A DNA stretch of 16,447 nt from the NCBI GenBank assembly GCA_026395195.1, contig JAPLZD010000036.1, positions 1 through 16,447 on the forward strand. The letters are read 5' to 3'. Shown here piece after piece: positions 12,551-16,447 of this stretch; position 1 is the first letter of the stretch, and every line of letters starts with the position of its first letter. Both the position numbers and the translations under genes were made by a program. A model generated the notes under the pieces. It was not told the DNA's origin and searched no databases. It saw only the letters and a list, made by a program, of their open reading frames with translations. This DNA comes from Candidatus Staskawiczbacteria bacterium. GTDB lineage: Bacteria; Patescibacteriota; Minisyncoccia; Minisyncoccales; Staskawiczbacteraceae.

Positions 12551-15351
12551 CAAACTTTTTTAATGTTAATCATAAAGCTTTCACCATTTTCAACGGAAAT
12601 TTTTATCGCCCTGCATTCCTTTAACAAAGATTCTTTATTTTTTTCTATTATTAATTTTTCTTTGTTGGGCGAAGAAATAAAAATTTCTATTTTATCTTGC
12701 GGCACTAATTTTCCCTCTTTTCTTTTGGCCTGAATCTGCCTTACTATATCTCTTATTATCCCTTCTTCCTTTAATTCTTCTGTCAAATTTTTATCCAACT
12801 CAACTTCTTTTTCTATTTTTTCATCAAATATAACTTCTTTGACATTAACTTCGTCCTTAACCAGCTTCAACAGCCCCTCATCCCTTTGTATTTTTAACTT
12901 TATATTTTTAATCCTTAAAGAGGCGACAGGCTGTTTAACCTTAAGAGCTAAAACAGTCCTTTCAGCTAAAGCCAAATTCACAATAGACCTGGCCTCATTC
13001 ATTTTTTCTTCTAAATTTTTGTCTATAAATTTCTTATTTTGTTTCGGCCATGAAAGTAAATGCACACTTTCTTGGTCGCTGTTTTCTCGCACTGCTCCAA
13101 AAAGATATTCGGCAAAAAATGGCATAGCTGGGGCTATAACACAAGAAAGAGAATACAAAACATAGCGCAAGGTTGCCAATGCGTCTTTTTTGTCGGGGTG
13201 CCCTTCAGGTCCTTCCTCTTTAAAACGCTCCCGGCTTCTTCTTAAATACCAAACCGAAAAATCATCTATAAAATCAATAATCGGACGATTTGCCAGGTCA
13301 ACCCGATAATTTTCATAGCCTTCTGTAACCTCACCAATCAAATTGTTAAGGCGGAATAAAATCCATTTATCCAGTATATTCTTGCTAGCGTTGCCGGCAG
13401 AAGTTCCGTCTTGATAAAGCTGATAAAATGCAAGAACATTATACAGCCTGCTAATATTTTTCTTTACAATTTCATCTACGCCTTTCTCAGAAAATGAAAG
13501 ATTTTCAGCTTGAACCACAGGAGAGGTCAGCATATAAAAACGTATCGCATCAGCTCCGTATTTTTCCATCACCTCCGAGGGATCAGGATAATTTTTTAAT
13601 TTTTTAGACATTTTTTTCCCGTCTTCAGCCAAAACAATTCCTGTTACAATGCAATTTTTAAACGCTTCTTTGCCAAATAACGCGCCAGCTAAAACATGCA
13701 TATAATAAAACCATGCGCGCGTCTGGTCTTGCGCTTCTCCGATAAAATCCGCGGGAATCGGCCTGCGCGTGGCAAACGGCACAGAACCAGAGTCAAACCA
13801 GGTATCTAAAACATCGGGCACACGAGACATTTTTTCTCCGCATTCACAAGCAAAAATTACCTGGTCAACCACATCTTTATGCAAATCAGCGACTTTTGCT
13901 CCGCTCGCTTTTTGGAGCTCTTCGGCTGATGCAAAAACCATTTCTTTTTTACATGAGTTACACCTCCATACGGGAATGGTATTTGCCCAGAAACGCTGGC
14001 GAGAAATTGACCAATCACGCGCGCCTAAAAGCCACTGGCCGAATCTGCCTTCTTTTATGTGTTGCGGCACCCAAGTTATTTTTTTAGCGGTTTTTAACAA
14101 TTTTGATTTTATTTTTTCAACCGCAACAAACCACGAGCTAGTTGCATAATTTAGCAGCGCAGTATCGCATCTCCAGCAATGAGGATAACTGTGTTCATAT
14201 TTTTCGTAATTAAATAGCAGCCCCTTTTGTTCTAAATATTTTACTATTGTTAAATCTGCTTCGCGAATTTCTTCTGGCTTGTCTTTCGCGCGCGGTTTTA
14301 AATCAAGACCGCTAAACTCTCCCATCTTTTCGTCGAACGTTCCGTCCATTTTTACGTGTTGCACAAACGGCAAATTTTCTTTTTTGCCAAGCGCCATGTC
14401 ATCTGCGCCAAATGCCGGAGCTATATGGACAATGCCCGTACCATCTTCTGTATTAACAAAATCAGCAGCGTAAACTTTCGCGCTTTTTATATAATTATCA
14501 AACAACGGCTCATATTCTAATCCAACTAAATTTTTTCCTTTTAATGTTTCCACAACTTCATAAGGTTTTTCTTTTAAAACTTGCTCAACGCGATTTTTAG
14601 CCAGAATAAAAATTTCTTCGCCAACTTTAACTTTTGCATATTCAATGTCAGCACCAAGGGCAAGCGCAACATTCCCGGGCAAAGTCCAAGGAGTTGTGGT
14701 CCAAGCCAAAAAATAAGTATTTTCTTTTCCAACAACCTTAAATTTTACTGTTGCCGATAAATCTTTTACATCTTTATAGCCGTCTGCAACTTCGCCCTGG
14801 CTCAAAGTAGTTTCGCATCGCGGACAAATATGCATAGATCTGTAGTCCTCGTAAATGAGCCCCTTTTTGTACAATTCCTTGAATGCCCACCACTCTGACT
14901 GCATATAGTCAAAATCCATTGTTCGGTAAGGATGCGCCATATCTGCCCATCTGCCAAAACGAGGAATTATTGTCTCCCATTCATGCATAAAAGTAAAAAT
15001 ACGAGCGCGGCACAAATCATTAAATTTTTTTACACCCATTGCCACTATTTCTTTTTTAGATTTTGTGCCAAGTTCTTTTTCAACAATATTTTCAATGGGC
15101 AAACCATGGCAATCCCAGCCCCATTGGCGGGGCACATAAAAACCCTGCATGGTTTTGTATCGGGGAATGGCGTCTTTAATCACGCTCTGCAATAAATGGC
15201 CGTAATGCGGGGTGCCGGTGGCAAATGGAGGACCGTCGTAAAAAACAAAAGTCTTTTTGTCTTTTGTTTTTTCCAAAGACTTTTCAAAAATTTTCTTCTC
15301 CTGCCAAAATTTGAGTATTTTATTTTCTTCTTCAGGAAAATTATAACTCAT
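12550..15351 (-). CDS. ileS: Isoleucyl-tRNA synthetase, eukaryote-like (IleS2) type
   Basis: Class I synthetase charging tRNA-Ile, with a post-transfer editing domain that removes mischarged valine. The 933 residues include PPFATGTPHYGH (41-52, signature HYGH), GWDCHGLPIE (78-87) and the CP1 editing domain with TTTPWTLPGN (218-227) and GTGIVHIAPAFGADD (304-318). CWRC follows at 392-395, ISRQRFWANTIPVW at 449-462 and KMSKK at 580-584 (KMSKKLKNYPDP). HYGH, KMSKK and the NYPDP context place it with eukaryote-like IleS2, a group known for natural mupirocin resistance, rather than IleS1. Its ATG overlaps the phosphatase stop by 4 bp, and its TGA stop shows that TGA is not recoded here. No Shine-Dalgarno is visible. 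Confidence 0.97.
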   Translation of the reverse strand: MSYNFPEEENKILKFWQEKKIFEKSLEKTKDKKTFVFYDGPPFATGTPHYGHLLQSVIKDAIPRYKTMQGFYVPRQWGWDCHGLPIENIVEKELGTKSKKEIVAMGVKKFNDLCRARIFTFMHEWETIIPRFGRWADMAHPYRTMDFDYMQSEWWAFKELYKKGLIYEDYRSMHICPRCETTLSQGEVADGYKDVKDLSATVKFKVVGKENTYFLAWTTTPWTLPGNVALALGADIEYAKVKVGEEIFILAKNRVEQVLKEKPYEVVETLKGKNLVGLEYEPLFDNYIKSAKVYAADFVNTEDGTGIVHIAPAFGADDMALGKKENLPFVQHVKMDGTFDEKMGEFSGLDLKPRAKDKPEEIREADLTIVKYLEQKGLLFNYEKYEHSYPHCWRCDTALLNYATSSWFVAVEKIKSKLLKTAKKITWVPQHIKEGRFGQWLLGARDWSISRQRFWANTIPVWRCNSCKKEMVFASAEELQKASGAKVADLHKDVVDQVIFACECGEKMSRVPDVLDTWFDSGSVPFATRRPIPADFIGEAQDQTRAWFYYMHVLAGALFGKEAFKNCIVTGIVLAEDGKKMSKKLKNYPDPSEVMEKYGADAIRFYMLTSPVVQAENLSFSEKGVDEIVKKNISRLYNVLAFYQLYQDGTSAGNASKNILDKWILFRLNNLIGEVTEGYENYRVDLANRPIIDFIDDFSVWYLRRSRERFKEEGPEGHPDKKDALATLRYVLYSLSCVIAPAMPFFAEYLFGAVRENSDQESVHLLSWPKQNKKFIDKNLEEKMNEARSIVNLALAERTVLALKVKQPVASLRIKNIKLKIQRDEGLLKLVKDEVNVKEVIFDEKIEKEVELDKNLTEELKEEGIIRDIVRQIQAKRKEGKLVPQDKIEIFISSPNKEKLIIEKNKESLLKECRAIKISVENGESFMINIKKV

Positions 15352-15941
15352 AACGTTTTATTTTCATTTAACTCTATTAATTCTCCTTTTGTTATTCTTT
15401 TTTCTTGAAATATTTTTTCTAAACTTTCAATGCTTTCCGATAATAAATGACCGTTAACTTTTGCTCTTAAAAGCAAAAGGGGAGCCTGGTGGCTGACTAT
15501 TAAAATATTTTTGCCTTTATATTTTTTATTTATATTTTTAAAAAATTCGAACATTCTTTTTGTAACATCTTGATAATTTTCTCCTTTCGGCGGTTTATTT
15601 ATTATCCTATCTGCGTGGTTGGCAAAATGCCTTTCAAAATCTTCTACCGGCTTGCCATTAAATATGCCAAACCCTAATTCTCGCAATCTCTTATCAATCT
15701 TTGGCTTTATGTTTAATTTTTTACCGACAATACCTGCTGTCTCTTTTGCCCTTAACAACGGGGAACAAAAAATTAAATCTATATTTTTATTCTCCAGCTT
15801 CTCGGCAGCAGCTCTTATTTGTTCTTTGCCTTTTTCTGTCAAAAAATTATGAAATTTTTCCGGCCAGCAGGAAACTATATTTTCTACATTTCCTTTCGAC
15901 TCCCCATGACGCAGAATATAATATGTGTTATTTAATTTCAT
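15348..15941 (-). CDS. Histidine phosphatase (phosphoglycerate mutase-like) family protein
   Basis: A 197-residue cytoplasmic phosphatase or mutase of the histidine phosphatase superfamily. The catalytic LRHGES is at 10-15, with H12 as the phosphohistidine. FLTEKGKEQ (33-41), FCSPLLRAKETAG (58-70), RELGFGIFNGK (87-97; E88 the likely proton donor), GENYQDV (120-126) and VSHQAPLL (149-156; H151) complete the pocket. Length fits the small-phosphatase branch rather than a cofactor-dependent glycolytic mutase (about 230-250), so the substrate is unknown. It begins 4 bp after the argS stop and overlaps ileS by 4 bp, so all three genes appear co-transcribed. No ribosome site is visible. Confidence 0.92.
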   Translation of the reverse strand: MKLNNTYYILRHGESKGNVENIVSCWPEKFHNFLTEKGKEQIRAAAEKLENKNIDLIFCSPLLRAKETAGIVGKKLNIKPKIDKRLRELGFGIFNGKPVEDFERHFANHADRIINKPPKGENYQDVTKRMFEFFKNINKKYKGKNILIVSHQAPLLLLRAKVNGHLLSESIESLEKIFQEKRITKGELIELNENKTL

Positions 15942-15945
15942 GTAA

Positions 15946-16244
15946 TTACATTTTTTCTAAAGTTTTTATTCCAAGCATCCACATTCCATTTTTCATAATC
16001 TGCGCAAATGCGTTTGTCAGCGCGACCTTATATGCTGAAAATTCATCTGATTTATCTACAATTTTATTTTTTGCATAATAATTATTAAATGTTCCATGCC
16101 TTCATTTTTTGCTTTTTTCAAAACAGACAATGCTCTGGTGTATGCATACTGCAAATATGGCCCCGAGTCGCCTTCAAAAGAAATTGATTTGTCAAAGTCA
16201 TAAATAATATCAGAACCAATTGATTGTTTTAAAATCGAATATCT
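15946..16244 (-). pseudogene. argS: Arginyl-tRNA synthetase C-terminal fragment, frameshifted and truncated
   Basis: Two pieces of ArgS can be read in different frames. The upstream piece (16244 to about 16100) contains RYSILKQSIGSD and FEGDSGPYLQYAYTRA, the conserved end of the catalytic core and start of the anticodon helices. The downstream piece (about 16093-15946) reads GTFNNYYAKNKI through LGIKTLEKM and a TAA stop, the normal ArgS C-terminus. Between them about 45-60 residues that the family normally has are missing, and the frame shifts. Upstream of 16244 the match ends and an opposite-strand gene fragment begins. The 3' end sits 4 bp before the phosphatase gene, as in an intact operon. 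This is either a real decayed gene or a chimeric contig end. Confidence 0.8.
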
Positions 16245-16447
16245 TGAAAAAGTTTTTTTATTTAAGCATTCCTTTATTATTCCTGGCAATTAATCTCTCA
16301 AGTCTGCATTCCTGGGCTGATATTTATGCTTTAGCAACCCTTCACATTAACAGCACTCACAAACAAGCCGGTATTTTTCTTTTTCAAAATTCTTCCAAAG
16401 GAGAAACAATAGCAGCCTTTGATATTGGAGCAATCAGCTTTTTCAGT
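16244..16447 (+). CDS. Partial membrane glycosyltransferase-like protein (fragment, runs off right edge)
   Basis: An open plus-strand frame continues to the window end. It reads a hydrophobic segment (FFYLSIPLLFLAINLSSL), then WADIYALATLHINSTHKQAG, then NSSKGETIAAFDIGAISFFS. The last block resembles the IAxxDIGAIGYFS motif I recall in the periplasmic C-terminal part of large polytopic glycosyltransferase or mannosyltransferase-like proteins. The frame is open from 16208, but the part before about 16244 overlaps argS on the other strand and is probably not native, so no true start is visible. The fragment begins exactly where argS homology stops, which points to a join of two unrelated loci. 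Confidence 0.5.
   Translation, partial: MKKFFYLSIPLLFLAINLSSLHSWADIYALATLHINSTHKQAGIFLFQNSSKGETIAAFDIGAISFFS

Noticed and set aside
12550..12552. Possible TGA recoding, as in some CPR lineages
   Set aside because: ileS ends at TGA exactly where the next gene starts, and no conserved gene here needs TGA read-through.
13769..14149. Plus-strand open frame of 126 codons
   Set aside because: Antisense to the conserved core of ileS.
16056..16289. A separate 77-residue protein on the minus strand
   Set aside because: Its middle is clearly ArgS; the first 15 residues and the last 14 are out-of-frame or non-homologous sequence around two breakpoints.
1..16447. CRISPR arrays, tRNA or rRNA genes, insertion sequences
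   Set aside because: No regularly spaced direct repeats, cloverleaf-like segments, rRNA-like stretches or transposase motifs were seen on either strand.

Overview
The body of this window (about 280 to 16,244) looks like a fragment of a small, AT-rich genome of the Parcubacteria / Candidate Phyla Radiation type. I infer this from several things: very tight packing with 1-8 bp overlaps, almost no Shine-Dalgarno sequences, compact aminoacyl-tRNA synthetases, a eukaryote-like IleS, a DUF11-type surface protein, and a membrane protein with a conserved C-terminal domain that I associate with these genomes. TGA is used as a normal stop (ileS), so the alternative code of some CPR lineages is not in use.

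Layout. Nearly everything reads on the minus strand. From high to low coordinates the genes are: a broken argS, a histidine phosphatase, ileS, a one-TM protein of unknown function, recO, a cation/Ca2+ exchanger-like protein, a DUF11-type surface protein, a homospermidine synthase-like enzyme, glycyl-tRNA synthetase, a family 2 glycosyltransferase, an M16 zinc peptidase and an AI-2E/PerM-family membrane protein. One small membrane protein (1755-2171) lies on the plus strand and converges on the AI-2E gene. Beyond it, metG reads minus. Four aminoacyl-tRNA synthetases (Arg, Ile, Gly, Met) thus lie within 16 kb, mixed with envelope, DNA-repair and polyamine genes. No stretch over 300 bp lacks a gene.

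Both ends differ from the middle. On the left (1-275) is a csrA gene of about 51% GC that resembles planctomycete CsrA. It is cut by the window edge, and it has a consensus promoter, a strong Shine-Dalgarno and a leader with two small hairpins presenting GGA in their loops, which is the classic form of a CsrA binding site. On the right, argS has lost an internal stretch with a frameshift near 16,090-16,108. It then stops abruptly near 16,245, where an opposite-strand fragment of an apparent membrane glycosyltransferase begins and runs off the window. These ends may be recent rearrangement or transfer, or they may be chimeric joins at the ends of an assembled contig. The sequence alone cannot decide.

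The items most worth a second look are the csrA leader as a self-contained autoregulatory RNA switch, a 30-bp GC-rich double-hairpin element inserted exactly in frame in the M16 peptidase, the undescribed one-TM protein in the ileS-recO operon, and the two end junctions.
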